Below are positions 31,442 through 40,464 of a DNA stretch of 64,000 bases, one piece after another (within the stretch, counting starts at the first letter, position 1; each line of letters begins with the position of its first letter). Under the pieces are notes generated by a model that ran no database searches, had not been told where the DNA came from, and was given only the letters and a program-made list of their open reading frames with translations. The stretch is from Streptomyces iranensis (GTDB lineage Bacteria; Actinomycetota; Actinomycetes; Streptomycetales; Streptomycetaceae): positions 310,001 to 374,000 of the forward strand of contig NZ_JAGGLR010000009.1 in assembly GCF_017874715.1 (NCBI RefSeq), given 5' to 3'. A program made the translations under genes and the position numbers.

Positions 31442-33501
31442 TCACTGACCGGAGATAGGGAAGGGGCGCTTCTTCCGTGCCGCCGCGGGCCAGTTGCGGG
31501 CCGCCTGGCCCAGGACGGCGTGCCAGGACGGATGGCGCGGTGAGAGATAGGCCAGCTCCTCGCCGACCGCCTTGCACATGTCGGGGTCCGGCTCGGCGTG
31601 CGGCTCGGAGACATGCCACAGGGCGTGCAGCAGCCGGTTGACGCAGCGCTCGATCTCGTGCAGTTCGGCGTACCGGCCGTCGTGCGCGCCGAGGGCGATC
31701 TGCATCCGTTCGTCGGTCCACTCCTGGGCCGGTGGGGTGGGCGCGGTGGCGGCGTACTGGAGGCACAGCAGCCAGTGGGCGGCGGCGTGGGCGTCCTTCT
31801 CCGACTGGAACTCCTCCGTCAGCATGGCTACCACCGTCTCGGCGTTTCCGGCCGCGAGGGTGTGCCGCAGGGCGTCGGCCTCGCCGCTCTCACCGCGCTG
31901 GGCGTGGTGCATCCGCAGGAAGCGGTGGATGTCCTGCCAGCTTCGGCCGTCCTCGGCCCGCGAGGAGGTGCGGCGCGCCTCGTGCACCAGCAGGGTGCGC
32001 AGCAGCGCGTCGGTGACCAACGGCTGGTCGGGCGGGGTGAGTTGTTGCCACTGCTGTTCTTCGAGGTAGTCGGTGGCGGAGTTGGCGGGCAGCTGGTCCG
32101 GGCCTGGAGCCGCAGATGCTCGGCCAGCGCCTCGGCCGCAGTGCTGTCGCGGGCGAGCGAGAGCAGGGTCAGCCGGTCGCGCTGGCGCCGGTCCGGGAGC
32201 AGCCGCTCCAGGAGGGCCTCGGTGACCGGGCGGCCGTCCTTCGCGTTCAGTTCGAGGAGGTCCCGCGGGTCCACGCCGCGGCCCCGCTTGGTGGCGTCCA
32301 GGACCGCCGCGCACAGCACGGTGGTCACCGCGGGGTGCCCGCCCGTCAGGGAGTGCACGGCGGAGGCCAGATAGGGGTGGAGCGGCCGGGCGGGCCAGCC
32401 GGGCACCAGGAGGGGCAGGATGTCGTCCCGGCTCAGCGGGGTGAGCGGGACGGCGAGCAGCCCGGCGGACGGGGTCAGGCCCCTGCGCTGCCAGCCGGTG
32501 GACTTCACCAGGTCGGGCAGGTCGCGGCGGACGGCGTCGGACGCGTCCTCGGGTAAGCCGCCGAGGCGGGTGGCCACGACGACGAGCTCCTCGTGGTCGG
32601 GGCGTTCGGGCAGCGCGCGGTGTGCCAGGAGCAGATCGAGGAAGTCCTGCCCGGACGGGCAGTGGGCGTCGTCGAGCAGGATGAGCGGCCACGGTTCGCG
32701 GTTCCACCGCTGGAGCCTGCCGTAGGAGGAGGCGACATCGTGGAGGAAGGCGGCCATCAGGCTCTGCTCGGCCGCGTGCCGGTAGTCGCCGCCCCGCTGG
32801 AACCACTCCCCCAGGAGCACCAGCGGTTCCTGGCCGTCCGCGCCCCGCGGAAAGCGCCCCCGGTACCACTCCTGTGCCGCGGCCGGCTGGTGCCGGTCGG
32901 TGTACTCGGCCACCACGGCGGCGGTGACCGCGTCCCGGCCCCACTCCTCGTCGGCCTCCGCGTCGATGGTCTCCAGACGGCCTTCGACGGCGGTGGCCCA
33001 GGCGTGTCTCAGCGCGTTCTCGTCGCCGTCGGCGAGGCGGCAGGCGAGCAGCAGCCGGGCGAACCACAGACACGCGGCGTCCCGCTGCTCGCCGTTGCCG
33101 TGGTACCAGCCGGAGACGGCGAACAGGCCGGGCACCAGGACGGGGAAGCGGCGGCGCAACCCGGGTGCGAGCCCGCACACCAGCTCCGCCAGGACTTCCA
33201 CCAGGGTGGAGGCGGTGGGGGCGCCGCCGTCGGCCGGGGCGGGCGGGAAGGGGGCGGGCTCGGTGGCCACGGCCCGGACGTGGGCCAGCGGCAGCCGGTC
33301 CCGATAGCGCGCCGCCAGCTCCTCGAGGACGGCGCTGCGCCCCATCCCGTGGTACCCCGTCAGCAGCACCACGGGCAGATCGCCCTGATACTCCCGGCCG
33401 ACCCGGGAACGCTCGTCGTAGGCCAGACCGGTCAGCCTGGATACGAGCGAGTGCAGCACCGGGTCCCGGCCATAGAGCGATGACCCTTCCGATACGCCCA
33501 T
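31442..33501 (-). pseudogene. STAND-like ATP-binding protein gene interrupted by a frameshift
   Basis: One gene read in two frames. From ATG 33501 the first frame gives MGVSEGSSLYGRDPVLHSLV, a Walker A-like loop GYHGMGRSA (about residues 49-57, Arg in place of the usual Lys) and Walker B WPLILLDDAHCPSG near residue 290. Near 32098-32104, after AEHLRLQA, it leaves the coding frame. The other frame continues with PDQLPANSATDYLEEQQWQQ and runs to 31442 with helical, TPR-like sequence. One extra C in the CCC run on the coding strand (32100-32102) would restore one protein of about 690 residues. It is a mutation or an assembly error. The intact protein would be an NTPase of the AAA/STAND signalling type, coupled to the binding protein downstream. 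Confidence 0.75.
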
Positions 33502-33624
33502 CCCGTTGCGACCCGCCTCAGTCGTCCTCTGCTGCCCGGCAGCCCTGACCTCGGAGACGGGCGGCACCGCTCCCCCGAGACATCAGCCGCTGACATCCGT
33601 ACCAACTACGCCTACAATCCTGAA

Positions 33625-33657
33625 TTTACCCCCTGGGTAAACATCCCACCAGGTAAA
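33625..33657 (-). promoter_or_regulatory. Inverted repeat upstream of STAND gene, candidate operator
   Basis: TTTACCC (33625-33631) and GGGTAAA (33635-33641) form a perfect inverted repeat with a three-nt loop, followed by another GGTAAAC about 10 bp away. It lies about 125 bp upstream of the STAND-like gene in AT-richer DNA and may be a regulator binding site or promoter element. Confidence 0.4.
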
Positions 33658-33683
33658 CGCGGCACCGTCGGAGATAGTGCCGG

Positions 33684-36600
33684 TCAGGGGTGCGGATAGA
33701 TGTCGAGGTCGACGCTTTCAGGGAGCGAGTCCGCGCCGCGGATCTCGCCCGGGTAGACCAGCCGCACCCGGCGCAGTCGGCGCAGTCCGGCGAGGGAGGC
33801 GAGATCGAGCTCCGCCACCTGCGACAGATGGATCTCCTCGAGTCCCGGAAGCCGCCGGGCGATCCGGCGCAGCGGAACCGCGACACCGGCCCTGGCCCAT
33901 ACATCCAGATGGGTGACCTGGGGTATCTCGGTGCGCGGCGCGAACAGCAGCATGCTCAGCTGCTGCGGGGAGAGCGTCAGCCTGCGCAGCTGGGGCAACT
34001 CGGCGATGAGGGAGCCCCATTCGTCCGGCGTCAGCCTCTCGCTGGCGTCCTGGAGCCGCAGCTCCGCCAGCTCCCGGCACTCCACGATCCCCGCGAGCTG
34101 CGCCGCCGACGACGGCAGTGAGAGCAGCCGCAGCTCGGCGGGGCGGGGCAGGTCGGACAGGCCGCGCCAGGGCACCTCCGGCCCGATGAGCAGCCCCTCG
34201 AGACGGGGGCAGTCGGCCAGCTTCAGCAGCGGCTCGAACTGCGGCAGGTCCCGCAGCTCCAGCCGCCGCAGCCGGGGCAGCCGGGTCAGCGGCGCGGGGT
34301 CCTTCACGTTCCGGCAGCCCTGGAGGGCGAGGGTCTCCAGCTCGGGGTAGGCGGAGAGCAGATCGAGGTTCTCCAGCTGGAGGGTGTTGCGCAGGCGCAG
34401 CTCGCGCAGCTGCCGCGGGTCGAGCGTGGCGCGGATCGCCTCGGGGGCGAAGTCGCCGTGCAGGCCGACGCGTTGATAGCCGGACATGGTGCGCAGGGCC
34501 TCCAGCTCGGCGTGGGAGCGCACCGTGACGAGCTCCTCGGGCGCGGTGTCGAGGAGCGGCCGTACGATCTCCTCGGCGTACGCCTTGGTGTCGAACCGGT
34601 CCCAGTGGGCGAGCAGTTGGGCGCGTACCGCGGGCTGGCCGGTGCCCAGGAACTCCCGGAGCCTGGGGATGGCGGCGTCCCCGCCGATCTGGCAGATCGC
34701 GTGGACCGTGGCCAGCTCCTCGTCGCCCTCCAGATCCTTGGCGTCGGGCAGCAGGCCCAGCAGCAGCGGGCCGGTCTGCGCGAGCGACCTGGCCTCCCGC
34801 AGACTGCGCGGCGGAAGCAGCCGCGCGGCCCGGTCCTCGATGGCCTCGCGGACCGTGGGCTCCAGGCGGGTGGCCTGCTCCAGGGAGGCGAGCGCGAGGA
34901 GCCGTAACCGCGCCTGGACCGTCGCGTCCTGCTCCCGGTCGCCCCGCTCCCGCAACCGGGTCAGCAGGTCGGCACGCTCTTGGTGTCGAGCCTGTGCGAC
35001 GGCCATCTGCACCACGTCCTCCCACTGGTCCAGGTGTGCGTTGTTCACCAGCATGCCCATATCGCGCTCTTCCAGCACGGCCCTGGCGCCCAGGAAGTCC
35101 TGGAAGGTGCGGTGGATGAAGTTGACCGCGCCCGGGGCGGGTTCGCGCAGCAGACCGGAGCGCTCCAGCAGGTGCTGAAGGGTCTCCTCCGCCGTGCCGA
35201 CTTCGGCGAGGCGGGGCACGGAGGGCTGCAGCCGCCGCACCACGTTCACCGCGTCGGGGCGGTCCAGCTGGGTCCGCTCGTTGCGGATCAGCCAGTACGC
35301 GAGCCTCTGGAGCGGCTCCGTGGCCGACTTCTGGTCCAGGACGGGCTTACGGCTGCGCCCGTAGACCTCGCGCTCCAGGTCGCGCCGCTCCAGGAGCATG
35401 GAAAGCGCCGCCTCGTACAGGGAGGCGCGGCCCTGGGGCAGAAAGCCGCGCCGCTCCCGGTGCAGGGCGCAGATCAGGCCGCACATCAGCGGATTGGTCG
35501 CCAGGCGGCTCAGCTCGGGGCTGCTGCGCAGCGACTGCGTGAGCGAATCGCCGAGCTCCTGCGAGGCCCCGGCCGCCGTGTGCCAGCGTTGGATGAACTG
35601 CTTCATGTCGGCGGGCCGCAGCGCGGCGAGCGCGAACTCCTGGAACCCCTCGCGGGCCAGCCAGCCCCGCTCGAGGGCGGCGGGGCGGGAGGTGAGCAGC
35701 CACAGATTGCCGGGGAAGACGGCGAGCAGCTTCTTCAGCCAGGCCCGTACGCGGGTGCGGTCGTCCTTCGGGATCTCATCGGCCCCGTCGATCAGGAGCA
35801 CTCCGCGCCCGTGCCGCAGCACCCGCGCGGCCCAGCCGTCGGGCTCGGTGCCCACCAGCGGGCAGCCGATCCAGCGCAGGAAGTCGTCGGGCATCGGCAG
35901 CTCGGAGTCCTTGCGCGCCAGGGTGCGCAGCGGCAGTACGAAGGGGACCCGCCCGAACAGCTGGGACAGCCCCCCCGGCACCCGCTCCTGCTGCGCCGTG
36001 GAGAGGGCCAGCCACTGGACGAGGGTGGTCTTGCCGGTGCCGGCGACCCCGCGCAGCAGGACGCGCTCATGGGTGGCGAAGACCGCCTCGGCCGGGCCCG
36101 GGGCCCGCTCGGTCTCGGTGTCCCGGTCGGCGCCGGGCTCGCCGTTCACCACCGGCACCCGGTCGGTGCCATCGCGGTACGGCCTGGCCTGGAGGCTCAG
36201 ATACGCGGTTTCCAGCGGCCAGTCCTGGCCGTCCGGTTCGCGCAGGTCCACGCCGTAGATGGTCAGCCGGCCGTGGCACTCGACGACGTAGCGCGCGTAC
36301 TCCTCCTCGAACTGTTCGTCCTGGCGGCTGATGTCGGGCAGCCGCCGCAGGATGGCGTCCAATTTCTCGCTCTGCTCCCGGATCTCGCGGCTCTGTTCGA
36401 TCTGGGCTCGGGCCGCGAACCCGGGCCGCTGGCTGAAGAAGCGCATGAGGTGGACGCAGGCCGTCTCCAGGAGCCGGTCGTGGAAGCGGGCGGCGTCGTC
36501 GCTGAGGAGCCTGCGGGTGTCGGGGCCCGCGCGCCGGGACAGCTCGGCGGCCAGCCGCTCCGGGCCGAGCGCGAAGGCGTGCACGTCGTCCATGTCGAGA

Positions 36601-36905
36601 TCGCCGAGCGCGTGCAGGGTGCGGGTCAGCGCCTGCCCCACGGAGTCGTGCTCATCGGCGCCGATCGGCGGATCGTGCGGCCCGGCGGCCCGCACGGCGC
36701 GGCGGACCAGCTCGCGGGCGAGCTTGTGCAGATCGTCCTCGGTGAGGGTGCGGTGCTCCCTGGCGAAGGAGACGAGCCGGCGGATCGGTACGGGCCGTTC
36801 GCCGTACTCCGCGCCGGGCGCGCTCGCGGGCGGCAGCAGCAGTCGTTTGACCACCGGCACGACCACTGCCGAAGCGATCCGCAGCCCCACCGTGCCGCCG
36901 TCCAC
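33684..36905 (-). CDS. NLR-like protein: helical N-domain, NACHT NTPase, leucine-rich repeats
   Basis: A 1073-residue protein. Residues 1-180 are helical and resemble NACHT N-terminal helical (NNH) domains of bacterial NLR proteins (VVKRLLLPP, DLHKLARELVRRAV). The NACHT NTPase has Walker A GVAGTGKTT (286-294), Walker B VLLIDGADEIP (about 369-379) and a sensor-type LWLLTSRPAA. A helical region with ATNPLMCGLICALHRER and NFIHRTFQDFLGARAVL follows, as in NACHT winged-helix modules. From about residue 830 to the end are leucine-rich repeats (LRELRLRNTLQLENLDLLSAYPELETL-like units). Bacterial NACHT proteins of this layout protect against phages; that role is inferred. GTG 36905 has a GGGAGGGG ribosome site; an upstream ATG-like start at 36965 has none. 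Confidence 0.85.
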   Translation of the reverse strand: MDGGTVGLRIASAVVVPVVKRLLLPPASAPGAEYGERPVPIRRLVSFAREHRTLTEDDLHKLARELVRRAVRAAGPHDPPIGADEHDSVGQALTRTLHALGDLDMDDVHAFALGPERLAAELSRRAGPDTRRLLSDDAARFHDRLLETACVHLMRFFSQRPGFAARAQIEQSREIREQSEKLDAILRRLPDISRQDEQFEEEYARYVVECHGRLTIYGVDLREPDGQDWPLETAYLSLQARPYRDGTDRVPVVNGEPGADRDTETERAPGPAEAVFATHERVLLRGVAGTGKTTLVQWLALSTAQQERVPGGLSQLFGRVPFVLPLRTLARKDSELPMPDDFLRWIGCPLVGTEPDGWAARVLRHGRGVLLIDGADEIPKDDRTRVRAWLKKLLAVFPGNLWLLTSRPAALERGWLAREGFQEFALAALRPADMKQFIQRWHTAAGASQELGDSLTQSLRSSPELSRLATNPLMCGLICALHRERRGFLPQGRASLYEAALSMLLERRDLEREVYGRSRKPVLDQKSATEPLQRLAYWLIRNERTQLDRPDAVNVVRRLQPSVPRLAEVGTAEETLQHLLERSGLLREPAPGAVNFIHRTFQDFLGARAVLEERDMGMLVNNAHLDQWEDVVQMAVAQARHQERADLLTRLRERGDREQDATVQARLRLLALASLEQATRLEPTVREAIEDRAARLLPPRSLREARSLAQTGPLLLGLLPDAKDLEGDEELATVHAICQIGGDAAIPRLREFLGTGQPAVRAQLLAHWDRFDTKAYAEEIVRPLLDTAPEELVTVRSHAELEALRTMSGYQRVGLHGDFAPEAIRATLDPRQLRELRLRNTLQLENLDLLSAYPELETLALQGCRNVKDPAPLTRLPRLRRLELRDLPQFEPLLKLADCPRLEGLLIGPEVPWRGLSDLPRPAELRLLSLPSSAAQLAGIVECRELAELRLQDASERLTPDEWGSLIAELPQLRRLTLSPQQLSMLLFAPRTEIPQVTHLDVWARAGVAVPLRRIARRLPGLEEIHLSQVAELDLASLAGLRRLRRVRLVYPGEIRGADSLPESVDLDIYPHP

Positions 36906-37117
36906 AGCAGCCCCTCCCTCGCGGCGTCGGCGCGCGTCCCCCGCCGAGCCCGTGCACCCGCTCACATCCCGCTCACCATAGCCGCGAAGACCCCTCCGGG
37001 GTCAGGGTTCAGGTCAGGGTCCGCCGCGCGCCGACCGGTCATGAGCGCCTCCCGGCCCGCGACCCGGGGGCTGGTCCGCGCGGCGCGAAGTGCCATGGCA
37101 CCGGTACGGTTTGGCCC

Positions 37118-37846
37118 ATGGATGATTCCGGAACACGTTCCGCCGACGACGACTCCGGGGCTCGGGAGGTCATCACGACCACCGCGCGCCAACTGCTGGT
37201 GAAACTGGGCGCCGGAGGGCTGTCCCCGGCCGCCGTCGCCCGTGAGAGCGGCCTTTCCGTCAGCGAGGTGGAAGCCGTCTTCCCGCACCGGGACGATCTG
37301 CTGACCGCGCTGCTCATCGACGCCTACAACGACTCCGGTGCCGCGATGGAGGAGGCCGACCGGGCCGCCCTGGACGCGGGCGCGTCGGCGGGCGCGCGGC
37401 TGCTCGCGGTCACGCGGGCGCTGCGCCGGTGGTCCTTCGCCTACCCCGGCGAGTTCACGCTGGTCTACGGCTCGCCCGTGCCGGACTACCACGCCCCGCA
37501 GGAGACCGTCCCGCCCGCCTCGCGCACCCCTGCGGTGCTGGCCGGCATCGTGCGGTCGGCGCTGGAGGCCGGTGAACTCACCGCGCCCCGGCGGGAGGTG
37601 CCGGGGCCGCCGCTGCTCCTGCCGGAGGCCGTGCACCTCTTCGGCGGCACGCCCGAGGCCCCGTTCTCGGACGTCATCGAGCGCGGCATCGTGCTGTGGA
37701 GCAGCCTGATCGGGCTCCTGGTGTTCCAGGTCTTCAGCCGCACCCATGACAGCGTCCGGGACGAGGCCGCGTTCTTCGACTACGCCGTCGCCGTCGCGGC
37801 CGAAGGGATCGGACTCGTGGTTCCCTTGGGCGACAACACCGACTGA
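37118..37846 (+). CDS. TetR-family transcriptional regulator (WHG domain)
   Basis: A 242-residue TetR/AcrR-type repressor. The N-terminal helix-turn-helix is EVITTTARQLLVKLGAGGLS followed by PAAVARESGLSVSEVEAVFP, with HRDDLLTALLIDAYND completing the domain. The ligand domain has RRWSFAYPGEFTLVYGSPVPDYHAP, the conserved block of WHG-type TetR proteins. It is divergent from the NACHT-LRR gene (about 210 bp apart) and 40 bp upstream of a 7-TM gene on the same strand, with which it may form an operon. The ligand is unknown; it could control the biosynthetic locus to its right. Confidence 0.88.
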   Translation: MDDSGTRSADDDSGAREVITTTARQLLVKLGAGGLSPAAVARESGLSVSEVEAVFPHRDDLLTALLIDAYNDSGAAMEEADRAALDAGASAGARLLAVTRALRRWSFAYPGEFTLVYGSPVPDYHAPQETVPPASRTPAVLAGIVRSALEAGELTAPRREVPGPPLLLPEAVHLFGGTPEAPFSDVIERGIVLWSSLIGLLVFQVFSRTHDSVRDEAAFFDYAVAVAAEGIGLVVPLGDNTD

Positions 37847-37886
37847 ACGGTTCGCCGCGTCCGCGGCACCTGTGGGGGAAAGGGCC

Positions 37887-39044
37887 GTGAACACCATCAA
37901 GACTCTCTGCTTCGTCATCGCGGCGCTGTCGTCGTACGCGGCGCTCGGCTACCGGCTGTTCCAGGTCAGACGCGGCTGGCGGGACAGCGCCTACCGCACG
38001 CTGTTAGTCACCCTGCTGCTGCAGTGCCTCACCTTCACGATGGGTGCCGTCGCCATGGGGAGCGATCGCTTCCTGGGCGTCGGCAACCTCGCGATCCTGG
38101 TGATGCACCTGTCGGCGGTCGCGTTCTGCGTCAGCGCGCAGATCATCCTGCTGCGCTGGGCGACCGGCGCCGAGGAGTCGGGGCGCAAGGCGCGCTACTG
38201 GCTGATCACCGGCATCGCCCTCAACGCGCTTCTCACGGCGCTCTTCCTCATCGCCGACGGCCCCGGCCGGCCGGCCGAGGACTTCAACACCGGCAGCGGC
38301 CAACCGCTGGTCCTCACCTACCTCCTGGTCTTCATGGTCTCCCAGGCGGTTCCGTGCGTCACCATCCTGCGCCAGTGCGGGCCCTACGCCCGTATGGCGA
38401 GCAAGACCTCGCTGCGGCAGGCCCTGCGGCTGCTCTCCGTCGCCGCGGTGATCCTCTTCCTGTACTGCCTGGCCCGGGTGGTCAACGTCGTCACGGCCGC
38501 GTGCGGTCTCGACATCGGCGCCTGGACCCTGGCCGCCTCCGTCTTCAGCGCGCTGGGCATCGTCACCCTCTCGCTCGCCCTGACGATCTCCTCCTGGGGG
38601 CCGTCGGCCACCAAGCTGCTGGAGTGGGCGCGCGGCTACCGGTCCTACCGGGCGCTGTATCCGCTGTGGCGGGATCTGTACGAGTCCTCGCCGGACATCG
38701 TCCTGGAGCCGCCCGGGGCCGCGGCGGTCTCCGACCTCAACTACCGGTTACACCGGAGGGTCATCGAAATACGGGACGGGTGGCGTGAGTTGCGCCCCTA
38801 TATCGACCGCACCACGAACGGCGACGGCGGGGCGGGCCCCAGAGGGAGCGAGGAGGCCCGGCAGGCGTTCGCCGAGGCGGCTCAGATCAGGCAGGCCCTG
38901 CACGCCAAGCGCACCGGCACCATTCCCGACGACAACGCGGACACCGGCGACTTCGGGGACCGCGACACGGACAACTTCACCGCCGAGGTCGTCTGGCTCA
39001 CCAAGGTGGCCTCCGCCTACCGGCGGCTCGGCAAGGCGCGCTGA
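37887..39044 (+). CDS. 7-TM membrane protein, MAB_1171c-family putative transporter
   Basis: A 385-residue protein with seven predicted helices in the first 240 residues (for example LCFVIAALSSYAALGYRLF, LLQCLTFTMGAVAM, LTYLLVFMVSQAVPCVTIL). A cytoplasmic tail follows with WARGYRSYRALYPLWRDLYES and LNYRLHRRVIEIRDGWREL. This tail is the signature of the MAB_1171c family. Genes of this family are often next to an XRE regulator plus ImmA/IrrE peptidase pair, as here, which suggests a membrane signalling unit rather than a transporter. GTG 37887 follows a GGGGGAAAGGG stretch. A strong hairpin at 39201-39235 separates it from the XRE gene. Confidence 0.82.
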   Translation: MNTIKTLCFVIAALSSYAALGYRLFQVRRGWRDSAYRTLLVTLLLQCLTFTMGAVAMGSDRFLGVGNLAILVMHLSAVAFCVSAQIILLRWATGAEESGRKARYWLITGIALNALLTALFLIADGPGRPAEDFNTGSGQPLVLTYLLVFMVSQAVPCVTILRQCGPYARMASKTSLRQALRLLSVAAVILFLYCLARVVNVVTAACGLDIGAWTLAASVFSALGIVTLSLALTISSWGPSATKLLEWARGYRSYRALYPLWRDLYESSPDIVLEPPGAAAVSDLNYRLHRRVIEIRDGWRELRPYIDRTTNGDGGAGPRGSEEARQAFAEAAQIRQALHAKRTGTIPDDNADTGDFGDRDTDNFTAEVVWLTKVASAYRRLGKAR

Positions 39045-39200
39045 ACGCCGGCACAGCGCGCCGAGGGACCGTGGGCGCGCTCGCGCCGAGGGAGGATCCC
39101 GCCCGGTCTGCCCCCGTCAGGCCGAGCGGGACTTCCCCCGTGATCCCCCCGTGTCCCCCGTTTCCTTCTTCCGAGCCGAGTGGGTGGCCCCACTCGGTCC

Positions 39201-39235
39201 GGTCCGGCCCCGGCCCCGGAAGGCCGGGCCGGACC
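39201..39235 (+). terminator. GC-rich hairpin terminator after the 7-TM gene
   Basis: Perfect 10-bp arms GGTCCGGCCC (39201-39210) and GGGCCGGACC (39226-39235), with a further GGCC/GGCC pairing inside the loop. It should isolate the XRE/ImmA operon from upstream transcription. The distance to the 7-TM stop is about 155 bp. Confidence 0.6.
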
Positions 39236-39342
39236 AGGCCGATAGGACTGGCAGCCAACTCGGCCACCCCCGTGAGCGGAGTTAGCCAGCAGCTATCGAC
39301 GAGGTCCACGGTGGCGGAGTTGCGTCCGATTGTCAACTGACC

Positions 39343-39368
39343 GCTAATCTGCGAAACTGCCGATTAGC
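39343..39368 (+). promoter_or_regulatory. Inverted repeat, probable autoregulatory operator of the XRE gene
   Basis: GCTAATC (39343-39349) and GATTAGC (39362-39368) are perfect 7-bp arms with a 12-bp spacer, ending about 38 bp before the XRE start codon. TAATCT (39345-39350) inside the left arm could be a -10, but the -35 match is poor. XRE regulators commonly repress their own operon through such sites. Confidence 0.5.
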
Positions 39369-39406
39369 CGGGGGCAAAGCCGAGGAGGTGAGGGAGGGAG
39401 ATTCGT

Positions 39407-39859
39407 ATGTCCGAGACTGACGACCGGCCCATGCTGGCAGTGCGTCTGGACAACCTCTTCAAGACGGTTCGTCCCAAGGGCAAGCACTGGACCAACGCCG
39501 AGGTGGCGGAGGAGCTCAAGCGGGCCAACCCCGAATTGAAGGTCGGGGGTGTGTATCTGTCGCAGTTGCGGACGGGCAAGCGCTCCAATCCCTCACCGGA
39601 CCTGCTGGCCGCCCTGGCACGCTTCTTCGGCGTCTCGGTGGCCTATTTCTTCGACGACCAGGTCGCCGAGTCGGTGCTCAGCGAGATCGCCGCGATCGAG
39701 GCGCTGCGCCAGGCCGGGGTCCGTGCCGTGGCGATGCGCGCGGCGGGGATGAAGAAGGAGAACCTCGAGGCCATCACGACCATCATGGATCAGTACCGGC
39801 AGCTCCAGGGCCTTCCGCCGGTCGCCGACGCCTCGGACTCGGACTCGGACTCGGAATGA
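39407..39859 (+). CDS. XRE-family transcriptional regulator
   Basis: A 150-residue regulator. The helix-turn-helix covers about residues 12-75: LDNLFKTVRPKGKHWTNAEVAEELKR, LKVGGVYLSQLRTGKRSNPS and PDLLAALARFFGVSVAYFFDD. The rest is helical (RAVAMRAAGMKKENLEAITTI) and ends in an Asp/Ser-rich tail (ASDSDSDSE). It starts at ATG 39407 after a strong ribosome site and lies 13 bp before an ImmA/IrrE-type metallopeptidase gene. In such pairs the peptidase often cleaves or controls the regulator. The tail resembles a degradation or cleavage tag, but that is speculation. Confidence 0.9.
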   Translation: MSETDDRPMLAVRLDNLFKTVRPKGKHWTNAEVAEELKRANPELKVGGVYLSQLRTGKRSNPSPDLLAALARFFGVSVAYFFDDQVAESVLSEIAAIEALRQAGVRAVAMRAAGMKKENLEAITTIMDQYRQLQGLPPVADASDSDSDSE

Positions 39860-39872
39860 GGGGTGCGGCTGG

Positions 39873-40442
39873 GTGAGGGGCGCAGGCAAGGGGCGGTCGG
39901 CCGATCACGACCGCCGCAGTCAGCTCAAGAGGCTCCGGAAGGCCGGTGCGCGGCGGATCGCCGACCTCGACCTGCCGGAGGTGGCCGATGTGGCCGAGCT
40001 CTGCCGCCATCTCGGCGAGGTCCGCGGCCGCCCGATCACGCTGGTCCCGATGCCGATGCCGGCGACGCACCCCTGCGGCATGTGGGTCGCCGCCCGCGAC
40101 GAGGACCTCATCTTCTATGACGCCAACACGACCAGCGCGCATCAGGAGCACATCATCTTGCATGAGCTGGGCCACATCATCTGCTGCCATCGCGGGGCGG
40201 GTTGGCTGGACGAGGCGAGCGCCCGCCTCCTCTTCCCCAACCTCGACCCCGACCTCGTGCGTGACATGCTCCTGCGCGCGACCTACGACGACGTCCAGGA
40301 GCAGGAGGCGGAGATCATCGCCTATCTGCTCTCCCAACGGGTGGGCGGCACCGAAGAGCGGCATGGCGCGCCCACGGCCGGGAACGCCGGGGCATCCGGG
40401 AAGGACGCCATGCTCAGCCGGATCGAACGCACCCTGATCTGA
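39873..40442 (+). CDS. ImmA/IrrE-family metallo-endopeptidase
   Basis: A 189-residue cytoplasmic protein with a zinc-peptidase motif: HELGH in HIILHELGHIICCHRGAGW (about residues 93-111), with later acidic residues (QEQEAEIIAYLLSQ) that can supply the third ligand. The N-terminus is basic (DRRSQLKRLRKAGARRIADL), and MWVAARDEDLIFYDANTTSAHQEH is the typical strand before the motif. ImmA/IrrE proteins cleave XRE-type repressors in response to a signal. GTG 39873 lies 13 bp after the XRE stop. The downstream gene is convergent and 22 bp away. The pair is also described as a toxin-antitoxin-like unit in Streptomyces genomes. Confidence 0.88.
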   Translation: MRGAGKGRSADHDRRSQLKRLRKAGARRIADLDLPEVADVAELCRHLGEVRGRPITLVPMPMPATHPCGMWVAARDEDLIFYDANTTSAHQEHIILHELGHIICCHRGAGWLDEASARLLFPNLDPDLVRDMLLRATYDDVQEQEAEIIAYLLSQRVGGTEERHGAPTAGNAGASGKDAMLSRIERTLI

Positions 40443-40464
40443 GGTTGATCCGACGGTGCCTCAC

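Larger units (their letters stand above)
39045..39406. other. Intergenic region with terminator hairpins and XRE operator
   Basis: 362 bp without a gene. Two hairpins are present: GAGTGGG/CCCACTC (39178-39195) and the longer one at 39201-39235. Further right lies the inverted repeat GCTAATC/GATTAGC (39343-39368), and directly before the XRE start a GGAGGTGAGGGAGGG ribosome site. Confidence 0.6.

Noticed and set aside
31442..33567. Two separate overlapping genes in different frames
   Set aside because: Each has real coding sense only in part of its length, and the parts join at one point near 32100. A single frameshifted gene explains both.
39860..40442. A toxin gene in the strict toxin-antitoxin sense
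   Set aside because: The HELGH peptidase and XRE pair are clear, but nothing in the sequence shows toxicity; a regulatory protease role is better supported.
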